Positions 16,291-25,943 of a stretch of 41,294 nt of DNA are shown here, piece after piece. The notes beneath the pieces are model-generated. The model worked only from the letters and a program-made list of their open reading frames with translations. It had not been told where the DNA came from and did no database searches. The stretch covers positions 1 to 41,294 of the forward strand of contig NZ_BCUA01000031.1 in assembly GCF_001591045.1 (NCBI RefSeq), in the 5' to 3' direction. Source of the stretch: Sphingopyxis granuli NBRC 100800 (GTDB taxonomy: Bacteria > Pseudomonadota > Alphaproteobacteria > Sphingomonadales > Sphingomonadaceae). The translations under genes were made by a program, and so were the position numbers. Every line of letters starts with the position of its first letter. Positions within the stretch are counted from its first letter, which is position 1.

Positions 16291-16612
16291 TGTCTGCTTT
16301 CCTTGCCAGTTCCTTGGCCTTCGCAATATCGCGCGCCTGACTATCCTTGTCGCCACCGATCAGCAGAAGTACCAGCGTGGTATCGCGCCACATATAATAG
16401 ATTCGATATCCCGGCCCGAATGCGAGCCTCAACTCGTACACACTATCGCCGACCGGCTTCGTGTCGCCCGCATGGCCGGATGCAAAGCGCCTCAGCCTGT
16501 CGGCAATCCGCAACAGGGACCGACGATCCCGTAAAGCGCGGAGCCATTTATCGAACTGACGCGTTCGCCGAACTTCGATCACTTGTCCTTTATACGAGAC
16601 ATTATCGCTCAT
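16265..16612 (-). CDS. RelE/ParE-type toxin (addiction-module killer protein)
   Basis: The 115-residue basic protein has the RelE/ParE fold pattern of the addiction-module killer family: IEVRRTRQFDKWLRAL, RRFASGHAGDTKPVGDSVYELRLAFGPGYRIYYM, and LLLIGGDKDSQARDIAKAKEL. The YELR and GYRIYY stretches are the strand segments that hold the active-site basic residues in relatives. Members of this family usually cleave mRNA, often at the ribosome, but the ParE branch poisons gyrase; sequence alone does not settle which. The start at 16612 is the internal ATG with family similarity. Upstream lies a perfect palindrome and uvrB on the same strand. Confidence 0.9.
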   Translation of the reverse strand: MSDNVSYKGQVIEVRRTRQFDKWLRALRDRRSLLRIADRLRRFASGHAGDTKPVGDSVYELRLAFGPGYRIYYMWRDTTLVLLLIGGDKDSQARDIAKAKELARKADNGIEDDAL

Positions 16613-16681
16613 GTCAACCCAATCCTGATCCGCTGCCGTCCTTGGCCGCCGCTCATTCATAGTTTCGGATCGGATCGTGAC

Positions 16682-16703
16682 GGGTGTCCGCTAGCGGACA
16701 CCC
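16682..16703. promoter_or_regulatory. Perfect 22-bp palindrome between uvrB and the toxin gene
   Basis: GGGTGTCCGCTAGCGGACACCC is a perfect dyad with no central spacer. It lies 70 bases upstream of the toxin start and 28 bases past the uvrB stop. Its lack of a loop argues for a symmetric protein-binding site, such as an operator for the antitoxin, better than for an RNA hairpin, although it could also aid uvrB termination. There is no T-run on either side. Confidence 0.5.
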
Positions 16704-16730
16704 ATGCGCCAGGCGCGGCAATTCAATCGC

Positions 16731-18917
<2,187 letters not shown>

Positions 18918-19021
18918 CACGAGGAATATGGTATCGTTTGCCTGCCACGACAACGTGGCGTGACGGCAACCAAATGGATCGCATCGGGGTTATCGCCCAA
19001 TCCAGCAGAAGGATGGAATAT

Positions 19022-19543
19022 ATGAGGAAATTTGTGACGATCGCGGCCCTTGGCGTTGCCATGGCGGTGACGGGATGCAGCAAGTCGGCAAACAGCGACG
19101 GCCCGGTGAAGCGCGAGGCAGGCAACTGGAAGACCGAGGTCAAGCTGGTCAAGTTCGAGGTCCCCGGCATGCCCGACGAGATGAAGGCCGGCATGAAGCA
19201 GATGGTCGAAGGCGCGAGCGGCATGGACCAGTGCTTCACGCAGGAACAGGTCGACAAGGAGGATATCGCGGCCGAACTCGCCAAGGAAGGTTCGGGCAAC
19301 GGCGGCGAATGCAAATGGTCGAAGAAGGATGTCGCCGGCGGCAAGATCGACGTCGCGGGCACCTGCACCGCCAACGGCCAGACGATGGACATGGCGATGG
19401 CCGGAACGATGGAAGCGAAGAAGAGCGACGTGACCATCACGACCAAGGGCAAGATCCCGACCGGCGGCGACATGGAAATGGTGATGCAGGTGGTCAGCAC
19501 GCACACCGGCCCGTGTCAGGCCGGCGCCGCGACGAAAAGCTAA
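19022..19543 (+). CDS. DUF3617 family lipoprotein
   Basis: The 173-residue product has an N-terminal signal and lipobox AVTGC with Cys19, so it should be a lipoprotein. The mature part is of the DUF3617 type: PVKREAGNWKTEVKLVKFEVPGMP, a central CFTQEQ and CKWSKKDVAGGKIDVAGTC with paired cysteines, and a methionine-rich segment (QTMDMAMAGTMEAKK). The family's role is unknown. The ATG at 19022 has AGAAGG 9 bases upstream, better placed than the ATG at 19013. It is followed by an intrinsic terminator, so it is monocistronic. Confidence 0.88.
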   Translation: MRKFVTIAALGVAMAVTGCSKSANSDGPVKREAGNWKTEVKLVKFEVPGMPDEMKAGMKQMVEGASGMDQCFTQEQVDKEDIAAELAKEGSGNGGECKWSKKDVAGGKIDVAGTCTANGQTMDMAMAGTMEAKKSDVTITTKGKIPTGGDMEMVMQVVSTHTGPCQAGAATKS

Positions 19544-19573
19544 AGCTGAGCCGAAGCGTTTCGGCAGCACCAT

Positions 19574-19600
19574 GGGCGTCGGCACGAGCCGGCGCCCTTT
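19574..19600 (+). terminator. Intrinsic terminator after the DUF3617 gene
   Basis: A 10-bp stem (GGGCGTCGGC / GCCGGCGCCC, one G-T pair) with the tetraloop ACGA is followed by TTT. It lies 30 bases past the stop codon and is a good Rho-independent terminator candidate. Confidence 0.65.
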
Positions 19601-19708
19601 CATCGCATGATGGATTGGCGCCGATGCCCGATATTGCGGGACACGGCGCGCGGACCGGACAAGTCCGGACACGCTTCTGATCGTGGTGATGAGGGGGGAG
19701 AGCGGACC

Positions 19709-19748
19709 TGCCGGAGGGGACACAGGTGGGGCTATGTCCCCTCCGGCA
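19709..19748. repeat. 14-bp perfect inverted repeat in the 19.5-20.1 kb gap
   Basis: TGCCGGAGGGGACA and its exact complement (19709-19722, 19735-19748) flank a 12-base loop. It is the first of several dyads in a 587-base stretch (19544-20131) that has no convincing protein gene. It has no T-run downstream on the plus strand. It directly precedes the structured segment 19753-19841. Confidence 0.6.
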
Positions 19749-19752
19749 AAGT

Positions 19753-19841
19753 CTCAGTGTATGAAGCCGACAGGCGTTGCGAAGAATGCCAGGGACCAGC
19801 TCGCATTCTTCAACCCACCGGCTTCAATTCGTCGAACTGAG
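19753..19841 (+). ncRNA. Candidate structured RNA or small palindromic element
   Basis: Three successive complementary pairs line up as one long interrupted hairpin: CTCAGT/ACTGAG (19753-19758, 19836-19841), TGAAGCCG/CGGCTTCA (19762-19769, 19819-19826) and GAAGAATG/CATTCTTC (19781-19788, 19804-19811). A competing small hairpin TGAGA-ACATG-TCTCA (19838-19852) uses part of the outer stem. On the minus strand the same bases hold a complete 30-codon frame (19846 down to 19754, MFSVRRIEAGGL...GFIH). I cannot tell an RNA gene from a mobile palindromic remnant or a tiny ORF. Confidence 0.35.
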
Positions 19842-20044
19842 AACATGTCTCAGACCAGACCACGGTGTTGTGGGGGGCACCGCGACGATTGAAAGGTGGC
19901 AGCGGTGACGGGGAAATGATAGTTACATGGGGTCACGTAGCGGGTTGTCGCTACTTGATAACCAAATGCTAAGATTGTTTCACCGGATTTTGGCCGGATT
20001 GGCGGGAACCAATTTTCAGCATGGCGCGTTCCGGCCTATCTGTT

Positions 20045-20066
20045 ACCGTTACATGGCCGTAACGGT
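20045..20066. promoter_or_regulatory. Inverted repeat upstream of the membrane-bound regulator gene
   Basis: ACCGTTAC and GTAACGGT flank a 6-base centre. It lies 65 bases before the ATG at 20132, in a stretch more AT-rich than its surroundings. Its position and symmetry suit an operator, possibly for the regulator itself. Between 19853 and 20044 I see no other structure or gene. Confidence 0.4.
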
Positions 20067-20131
20067 GTCTGGTCGTGCTCTGGGATTGGCGTATCTACCG
20101 CAGCAGCTCGTCGGGGAGCATCGAGGGTAGA

Positions 20132-21889
20132 ATGAATCATACAGGAACGAACGAGTCGGAGAGCAGCGACGCCGGCGACCGGATCGTCGAACAGGAGCTG
20201 CGCCGCCTGCTCGAATCACCGCTGTTCGTTCGCTCGCCGGTTTTGTCGCGATTGCTGCAATATCTGGCCGATCACCGGCTGCGCGGCGCGCGGAGCGCGC
20301 CCAAAGCCTATGAGATCGCGACCGAGGCGCTGGGGCGCAGCCACGATTTCGACCCCTCGCTCGACAGCTATCCCCGCGTCATGGTCGGGCGCCTGCGTAA
20401 CCTGCTCGACCGCTATTATGCCGATACGCCTTGGGTGCACCGCCTGCGCGTTCCGCAGGGCAGCTATGAAATCGTCGTCCAGCATCGTGCCGCGCCGCCG
20501 CCGGCCCGCTCCGCCGAAAATGCTGCGGAAGCGTCCGCAGCGGCATCGGTCGACCCGGGCGCGACGCCTTCGCACGAAGCCGCCGCGCTGCCCCCGGCGC
20601 GCTTGCAGCGCGGACGCCGCACTGTCCTGCTCGCGGTGCTTGTTCTGTCGGTGCTCGCGGCGCTCGCGGGATGGTGGGCCTGGCGCGGACAGCAGGCGGT
20701 ATTCCAGGGCAATATCGACCCGATGCCGCTGGTCGAGATCAGCGCCCCCGAAGCGGGAGAGAGCGCGGTTTCGCGGGCGCTGGCGCGCGCGCTTGACGGC
20801 AAGCTGCGCGACGGTATCCGCCGCTTCGAGTTCGTCGACCTGCTAAGCGCGCGGAGCCGCGAGGACGACCGGCGCGACCGCGCGGATTACCGACTCGACA
20901 GTTCGGTGGTGCGGACGGTCGAAGGACCGGTCGACGTGACGCTGGTGCTCAATCGCGTCGCCGACCAGCGGGCCATCTGGTCGATGCAGGTGCGGGTGAA
21001 TGACGGCGACGTGCCCGAATTCGGTCAGCTCGAGCCCGCGATCGCCCAGATCGCCGGCGATTACGGGGTGATCGTTCGCGACCAGCTCCGCCGCGAGCCC
21101 GACGATTATGCCCCCGGCTACCCCTGTCTGGCCCAGTTCAGCCGGATGCGGCAGAATCGTACCACCGAAGGCGCGCGCAGGGTCGGCGACTGTTTGCGCG
21201 CGTCGGTCGAGCGCGCGCCGCGCGACCCGGTGCTGCTCAATGCGCTGTCCTGGCTTCGGTTCGGCGACTGGGGGCCGCAGCGGGGGACGCCGCAGGGCAA
21301 GGCGATCTTCGCCGAGGCGCGCGGGCTGGCCGAGCGCGCCTATGAAAACGGTCCGAACACGCCGGCCGGCCTGTTCGCGATCACGCGCGCCCATTTCTAT
21401 GCCGGCGATTGCGCCGCGGGGGAGGCGATGGGCAATGCCGCGGTCAGGCTCAATCCCTATGATCCCGACATGGCCGGCTTCATCGGGCTGTTCAAGCTGA
21501 CGTGCGGCGTCGGCGACAATGGAGAGGCGCTGCTGCGCCGGTCGCTCGCGCTCGACGCCAGCTATGCGGGGGTTCCGGCGGTCACGCTTGCGTTCGTCCT
21601 GTCGCAGCGCGGCGAAGTCGATGAGGCGCGCGCCATCCTCGACGGCATGCCGTCGCCCAGCAACATGGAGCCGCAATATCTGGTGGTGCGGTCGATCGTC
21701 CTGGCGCGGCAAGGCCATCTGGCCGAGGGGCGCCAGCTCTGGCAGCGCCTGTTGACCTATACGCGGCAGCCGGCGGGCACCGAGCCCGAAAAGGTGCTGG
21801 GCCAGTTCATGATCACGCCCGCCGTGGTCGGGCACGCTGCGGCGGCGCTGCGCGATTCGGGCGTGGTGTCGGCCACCCCGCGCGGTTGA
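20132..21889 (+). CDS. Membrane-bound regulator-like protein with periplasmic repeat domain
   Basis: The 585-residue product has three parts. Residues about 18-118 form a conserved N-terminal domain (ELRRLLESPLFVRSPVLSRL, AYEIATEALGRSHDFDPSLD, RVMVGRLRNLLDRYY, VPQGSYEI), known to me as the putative winged-helix-like module found ahead of TolB, TPR or cyclase domains. Residues about 164-184 form one membrane helix (VLLAVLVLSVLAALAGWWAW). The rest is a periplasmic helical region resembling tetratricopeptide repeats, with VERAPRDPVLLNALSW, RLNPYDPDMAGFIGL and RSLALDASYAGVPA as repeat-like units. This is a CadC/ToxR-like layout: a cytoplasmic DNA-binding-like head with a periplasmic sensor. DNA binding is inferred. 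The start at 20132 is the first ATG with family similarity. It stands alone. Confidence 0.72.
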   Translation: MNHTGTNESESSDAGDRIVEQELRRLLESPLFVRSPVLSRLLQYLADHRLRGARSAPKAYEIATEALGRSHDFDPSLDSYPRVMVGRLRNLLDRYYADTPWVHRLRVPQGSYEIVVQHRAAPPPARSAENAAEASAAASVDPGATPSHEAAALPPARLQRGRRTVLLAVLVLSVLAALAGWWAWRGQQAVFQGNIDPMPLVEISAPEAGESAVSRALARALDGKLRDGIRRFEFVDLLSARSREDDRRDRADYRLDSSVVRTVEGPVDVTLVLNRVADQRAIWSMQVRVNDGDVPEFGQLEPAIAQIAGDYGVIVRDQLRREPDDYAPGYPCLAQFSRMRQNRTTEGARRVGDCLRASVERAPRDPVLLNALSWLRFGDWGPQRGTPQGKAIFAEARGLAERAYENGPNTPAGLFAITRAHFYAGDCAAGEAMGNAAVRLNPYDPDMAGFIGLFKLTCGVGDNGEALLRRSLALDASYAGVPAVTLAFVLSQRGEVDEARAILDGMPSPSNMEPQYLVVRSIVLARQGHLAEGRQLWQRLLTYTRQPAGTEPEKVLGQFMITPAVVGHAAAALRDSGVVSATPRG

Positions 21890-22160
21890 CCGGAACACGG
21901 CCCGCATCGCTTTCCGGGGGCATGATCATCGCGATCGGCCGTGGGTTCGTCCTTGAAGCCGGCGGCTCTACCCTCTATTTCCGGGGACAGGTGGCCGAAC
22001 AGCAGAAAGGGGGCGACGGTCGGCCTGCGCCTTGTCCGGGGGGCGGTGTGTCGATGCGGCGCATGGCCGCGGTCGCGACGCCAGCCTCTTGCCAGCCCCG
22101 CCGACGGACACTAGGGCAAATTCCAACATTCACGAGACAGTCAGAAAAAAGGAACTGTGC

Positions 22161-22397
22161 ATGAGCGATTCGGCCGAAAAGGTTAAGAAGATCGTCGTCG
22201 AGCATCTGGGCGTCGAAGCCGACAAAGTCACCGAGGAAGCGAGCTTCATCGACGATCTGGGCGCCGACAGCCTCGATATCGTCGAACTGGTGATGGCGTT
22301 CGAAGAAGAATTCGGCGTCGAGATTCCCGACGATGCGGCGGAAAAGATCGCCACCGTCAAGGATGCGATCGACTATATCGAAGCGAACAAGGGCTAG
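22161..22397 (+). CDS. acpP: Acyl carrier protein
   Basis: The 78-residue acidic protein carries growing acyl chains in fatty-acid synthesis on a 4'-phosphopantetheine attached to Ser37 of the [10 protein letters not shown] motif. Its sequence ([20 protein letters not shown]) is typical. An AAAAAAGGAA purine tract precedes the ATG. The 271-base region upstream (21890-22160) holds its presumed promoter; I see no gene there. An intrinsic terminator separates it from fabF, its direct functional partner. Confidence 0.97.
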   Translation: MSDSAEKVKKIVVEHLGVEADKVTEEASFIDDLGADSLDIVELVMAFEEEFGVEIPDDAAEKIATVKDAIDYIEANKG

Positions 22398-22451
22398 GCC
22401 CGTTCGGTCCGGCGCGGCCGGACGCGGCGGCGACGCCGCCCACGCGTTTCC

Positions 22452-22502
22452 GGCTTCCCGGCTCCCAGCGCTTGCGCGCCATGGCCGGGAAGCCTTTTTT
22501 TT
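22452..22502 (+). terminator. Rho-independent terminator between acpP and fabF
   Basis: An 11-bp perfect stem (GGCTTCCCGGC, 22452-22462, and GCCGGGAAGCC, 22484-22494) with a 21-base loop is followed by eight T residues. This is the clearest intrinsic terminator in the window. It should limit read-through from highly expressed acpP into fabF. Confidence 0.88.
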
Positions 22503-22560
22503 GGGCATGCCCCGACAAAGATGATGCCGCGCCCCGAAGAGGCGAGGCCCGACGAAAGGA

Positions 22561-23829
22561 ATGACTATGCGCCGGGTTGTGGTGACGGGTTTGGGTTTGG
22601 TGACGCCGCTGGGCGGCGACGTCGAAACGAGCTGGGCCAATCTGATCGCCGGAAAGTCGGGCGCGGGGACGATCACCCGCTTCGACGCGTCGGACCAGAA
22701 ATGCACGATCGCGTGCGAGGTGAAGCCGGCGGATCACGAATATGGCTTCGACCCGATGAAGCGCGTCGATCACAAGGTGCAGCGCCAGGTCGACCCTTTC
22801 ATCATTTATGGCATCGACGCCGCCGGGCAGGCGATCGAGGACGCCGGCCTGACCGAGATGACCGACGAGCAGAAGCTGCGCGCGGGCTGTTCGATCGGGT
22901 CGGGGATCGGCGGCCTGCCGGGCATCGAGAGCGAGAGCCTGCTGCTCGCCGAAAAGGGCCCCGGCCGCGTCAGCCCGCACTTCGTCCACGGCCGCCTGAT
23001 CAATCTGATCTCAGGTCAGGTCAGCATCAAATACGGGCTGATGGGTCCCAACCATGCCGTCGTCACCGCCTGCTCGACCGGCGCGCATTCCATCGGCGAC
23101 GCGGCGCGGATGATCAAGGACGGCGACGCCGACATCATGCTAGCGGGCGGCGCCGAGTCGACGATCTGCCCGATCGGCATCGCCGGCTTCGCGCAGGCGC
23201 GCGCGCTCAACATGAGCTATAACGACCGCCCCGAACAGGCGAGCCGCCCCTATGACAAGGATCGCGACGGCTTCGTGATGGGCGAGGGCGCGGGCGTCGT
23301 CGTGCTCGAGGAATATGAGCATGCGAAGGCGCGCGGCGCGAAAATCTATGCCGAGGTGGTCGGCTACGGCCTGTCGGGCGACGCCTATCACGTCACCGCG
23401 CCGCATCCCGACGGCTTCGGCGCCTATCGCTCGATGGAGATGGCGCTGAAGAAGGCGGGTATGACCCCGGACGACATCGACTATATCAACGCGCACGGCA
23501 CCTCGACGATGGCCGACACGATCGAACTCGGCGCGGTCAAGCGCCTGTTCGGCGACGCGATCGGCGACGTGTCGATGAGCTCGACCAAGTCGGCGATCGG
23601 CCACCTGCTCGGCGGCGCCGGCGCGGTCGAGACGATCTTCTGCATCCTCGCGATCCGCGACCAGATCGTCCCACCGACGCTCAACCTCGACAACCCCGAC
23701 GAGGGGACCGAGGGCGTCGATCTCGTCCCGCACAAGGCCAGGAAGCGCCCGGTGCGCGCCGCGCTCAACAACAGCTTCGGCTTCGGCGGCACCAACGCCA
23801 GCCTGATCGTCAAGGCGGTCGAGGAGTAG
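22561..23829 (+). CDS. fabF: Beta-ketoacyl-ACP synthase II
   Basis: FabF condenses malonyl-ACP with acyl-ACP in fatty-acid elongation and helps set unsaturated chain length. The 422-residue protein has the thiolase fold with the Cys-His-His triad: Cys171 (VTACSTGAHS), His312 (NAHGTSTMADT) and His348 (AIGHLLGGAGAVE), plus the C-terminal NNSFGFGGTNASL loop. The start could be 22561 or the ATG two codons later. It lies behind the acpP terminator, so it may have its own promoter or depend on read-through. mltG follows, as in many proteobacteria. Confidence 0.96.
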   Translation: MTMRRVVVTGLGLVTPLGGDVETSWANLIAGKSGAGTITRFDASDQKCTIACEVKPADHEYGFDPMKRVDHKVQRQVDPFIIYGIDAAGQAIEDAGLTEMTDEQKLRAGCSIGSGIGGLPGIESESLLLAEKGPGRVSPHFVHGRLINLISGQVSIKYGLMGPNHAVVTACSTGAHSIGDAARMIKDGDADIMLAGGAESTICPIGIAGFAQARALNMSYNDRPEQASRPYDKDRDGFVMGEGAGVVVLEEYEHAKARGAKIYAEVVGYGLSGDAYHVTAPHPDGFGAYRSMEMALKKAGMTPDDIDYINAHGTSTMADTIELGAVKRLFGDAIGDVSMSSTKSAIGHLLGGAGAVETIFCILAIRDQIVPPTLNLDNPDEGTEGVDLVPHKARKRPVRAALNNSFGFGGTNASLIVKAVEE

Positions 23830-23908
23830 CTCGAGCCGGACTGAAACCTCTTTCCTACATTGCGCCGCCATGCTCTAGCAGGCGCGTGCGCTCGACCGGG
23901 CCCGGTTT

Positions 23909-23961
23909 AAAGCCGCAGAGGACACAAAAGCATACCGCACATGCGGGGCTTTTGTGGCTTT
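23909..23961 (+). promoter_or_regulatory. Nested hairpin in the fabF-mltG spacer
   Basis: CACAAAAGC (23923-23931) pairs with GCTTTTGTG (23948-23956), enclosing an inner CCGCA/TGCGG hairpin. AAAGCC (23909-23914) can pair with GGCTTT (23956-23961) outside it. There is no T-run, so it is not a standard terminator. It lies 34 bases before mltG and may be a transcript-stability or leader structure. Confidence 0.4.
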
Positions 23962-23994
23962 AGGCCGCCGGGTAAGGACTGACGGGAGACTTTG

Positions 23995-24933
23995 GTGCGT
24001 CCGTTTCGCTGGCTGACGATTGCGATCTTCGCGCTGCTGCTCGCCGCCTGCTCGGGCGGCGCGCCGCGCGATACGGTGGTCGTCATCCCGCCGGGCGCGA
24101 GCATCGCGAAGGCGGGAGAGATCCTCGAGAAGGCGGGGGTCGTGTCGGCGTCCGCCTTCCGCAACCGGGCGCGCTTCCTCGGCTCGGACAAGCCGATCAA
24201 ACCCGGCGAATATGAAGTGAAGAAGGGCATGGGCGCGGGCGATATCCTCGCGCTGCTGCAGTCGGGCAAGACCGTGCAGCGCTTCGTGATGATTCCCGAA
24301 GGCATGCCCTCGATCATGGTGTGGGAGCGATTGATGGCCGAACCGCGCCTGACGGGCGAGGTGGCGGTGCCCGCGGAGGGCAGCGTGTTGCCCGATACCT
24401 ATGCCTTCACCACCGGCGAAAGCCGTGCCGCGGTGCTGAAGCGGATGCAGGCGGCGATGGATAAGGCCTTTGCCGAGCTCTGGGCGAAACGCACCCCGCG
24501 CACCGCGGCGAAGGACCGGGGCGAGGCGATCACGCTCGCCTCGATCGTCGAGAAGGAAACCGGCGTCCCCGCCGAGCGTCGCACCGTCGCGGGCGTCTAT
24601 ACCAACCGGCTCGCGGTCGGCATGAAGCTGCAGGCCGATCCGACGATCATCTATCCGATCACCAGGGGTAAGCCGCTCGGCCGTCGTATCCTGCGGTCCG
24701 AAATCCAGGCGGTGAACGGCTACAACACCTATGCGATGGTCGGTCTGCCGAAGGGGCCGATCGCCAATCCCGGCAAGGCGTCGATCGCGGCGGTTCTCGA
24801 CCCTGAACCCAACGACTATCTCTTCTTCGTCGCCAAGGGCGACGGCGGCCATATCTTTGCGCGCACGCTGTCCGAGCATAATGCCAATGTGCAGAAATGG
24901 TATGAGATCCGGCGCGAGCGCGGGGAGATGTAG
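23995..24933 (+). CDS. mltG: Endolytic murein transglycosylase MltG
   Basis: MltG cleaves nascent glycan strands and is thought to release them from the membrane. The 312-residue product has the YceG-like domain, with the active-site motif LASIVEKETG (about 181-190) followed by VAGVYTNRLAVGMKLQADPT and GYNTYAMVGLPKGPIANPG. The N-terminus MRPFRWLTIAIFALLLAACSGG holds a lipobox LAAC with Cys19, whereas studied MltG proteins have a transmembrane anchor. The start is GTG at 23995 (or the adjacent TTG at 23992), preceded by GACGGGAG. It follows fabF by 165 bases. Confidence 0.93.
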   Translation: MRPFRWLTIAIFALLLAACSGGAPRDTVVVIPPGASIAKAGEILEKAGVVSASAFRNRARFLGSDKPIKPGEYEVKKGMGAGDILALLQSGKTVQRFVMIPEGMPSIMVWERLMAEPRLTGEVAVPAEGSVLPDTYAFTTGESRAAVLKRMQAAMDKAFAELWAKRTPRTAAKDRGEAITLASIVEKETGVPAERRTVAGVYTNRLAVGMKLQADPTIIYPITRGKPLGRRILRSEIQAVNGYNTYAMVGLPKGPIANPGKASIAAVLDPEPNDYLFFVAKGDGGHIFARTLSEHNANVQKWYEIRRERGEM

Positions 24934-25031
24934 GACAAGCGCCGTCGCGGTGAAAGCTGGGGCGGCTGGCAGCCTTGCGCCATACGGATAGGGCCGCGCG
25001 TTCGGAAGGGCGAAGGAAAGGCGAAGCGACG

Positions 25032-25784
25032 ATGGCGACCGCGAAACTCTTCCTCCACGGCGTTCCCGACAGCCCTGCGGTCTGGCGCCCGCTGCTCGAC
25101 GCGCTCGACCTCGGCGATGCGCCGGTTGCGGCCCCCGCGCTGCCCGGCTTCACGGCCCTGCTGCCCGCGCATTTCCCCGCGACGAAAGAGGCCTATGCCG
25201 ACTGGGCGGTGGGGGAGGCGGCGGCGCTGGCGCGCGTGCATGGCCCGATCGACATCGTCGGCCACGACTGGGGCGCCCTGATCGCGCAGCGCGTCGCGAT
25301 GCTGCGCCCCGGCCTCATCCGAAGCTGGGCGGTGTCGAACGCCGTGATCGACCCCGATTATCGCGGCCACCGCATCGCGCGGATCTGGAACACGCCGCTG
25401 CTCGGCGAAATCTTCATGGCGCTGAGCCGTCCGGCGGCGCTGGCGAAGGGACTCGTCGCGCAGGGGCTTCCCGCCGCCATTGCGGAGGAAGAGGCGCGGC
25501 AATGGGCGGGCAGGGACAAGCGCCGCGCGATCCTGCGCCTCTACCGCTCGGCGAAGGGGCTCAGCTTCCGGCACGACTGGGCGCGCGACCTTCCGGACCT
25601 TCCTGCGCGGGGCGCGCTGATCTGGGGCGCGAACGATCCCTATGTCGCTCTGGCGGTGGCGCAGCGCTTCGCCGCCCGCACCGGCACGCCGCTGACGGTC
25701 ATCGAGGATGCGGGGCATTGGGCGATCGCCGAACGCCCGCAAGCGGTCGCGGCGGCGCTGCATCGCTTCTGGAACGGTTTGTAA
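25032..25784 (+). CDS. Alpha/beta hydrolase with aspartate nucleophile (epoxide hydrolase/dehalogenase-like)
   Basis: The 250-residue protein has an alpha/beta-hydrolase fold with HGVPDSPAVW (oxyanion region, HG at 9-10), the nucleophile elbow VGHDWGA with Asp79, acid WGANDPYV with Asp202, and DAGHWAIAERP with His229. An aspartate rather than serine nucleophile is the signature of epoxide hydrolases and haloalkane dehalogenases. The cap region (about 110-180) is short and helical. No signal peptide is seen. It lies 98 bases after mltG. The substrate cannot be assigned. Confidence 0.85.
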   Translation: MATAKLFLHGVPDSPAVWRPLLDALDLGDAPVAAPALPGFTALLPAHFPATKEAYADWAVGEAAALARVHGPIDIVGHDWGALIAQRVAMLRPGLIRSWAVSNAVIDPDYRGHRIARIWNTPLLGEIFMALSRPAALAKGLVAQGLPAAIAEEEARQWAGRDKRRAILRLYRSAKGLSFRHDWARDLPDLPARGALIWGANDPYVALAVAQRFAARTGTPLTVIEDAGHWAIAERPQAVAAALHRFWNGL

Positions 25785-25823
25785 CGGGGCGCTTTTTCGC
25801 TCTCATCGGCGCAGGCGATCATT

Positions 25824-25943
25824 GTGACCCAGGAAATCGATTGGATTGCCGCAAAGGATTGGCCGAAAGCGCTGGACATCGAGAAAGGGCGTCCCATGGA
25901 CGATGGCCATCCCCCCTCCCGCCGCGCCCATCCCTTCTCGTGA
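25824..25943 (+). CDS. Short uncertain ORF overlapping the 2H phosphoesterase gene
   Basis: A GTG-started 39-codon frame (VTQEIDWIAAKDWPKALDIE...) ends in a TGA that overlaps the GTG start of the next gene as GTGA, the arrangement of translational coupling. It has no family that I recognise and a basic, proline-rich end. It could be a small leader peptide or chance. Support is only the overlap. Confidence 0.25.
   Translation: MTQEIDWIAAKDWPKALDIEKGRPMDDGHPPSRRAHPFS

Noticed and set aside
19607..19840. 77-codon plus-strand frame in the 19.5-20.1 kb gap
   Set aside because: It runs through two strong inverted repeats, has no ribosome-binding site and its peptide looks random.
21886..22164. 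92-codon plus-strand frame between the regulator gene and acpP
   Set aside because: It starts at a TTG overlapping the previous stop, has no ribosome-binding site and no domain, and ends at the acpP start region.
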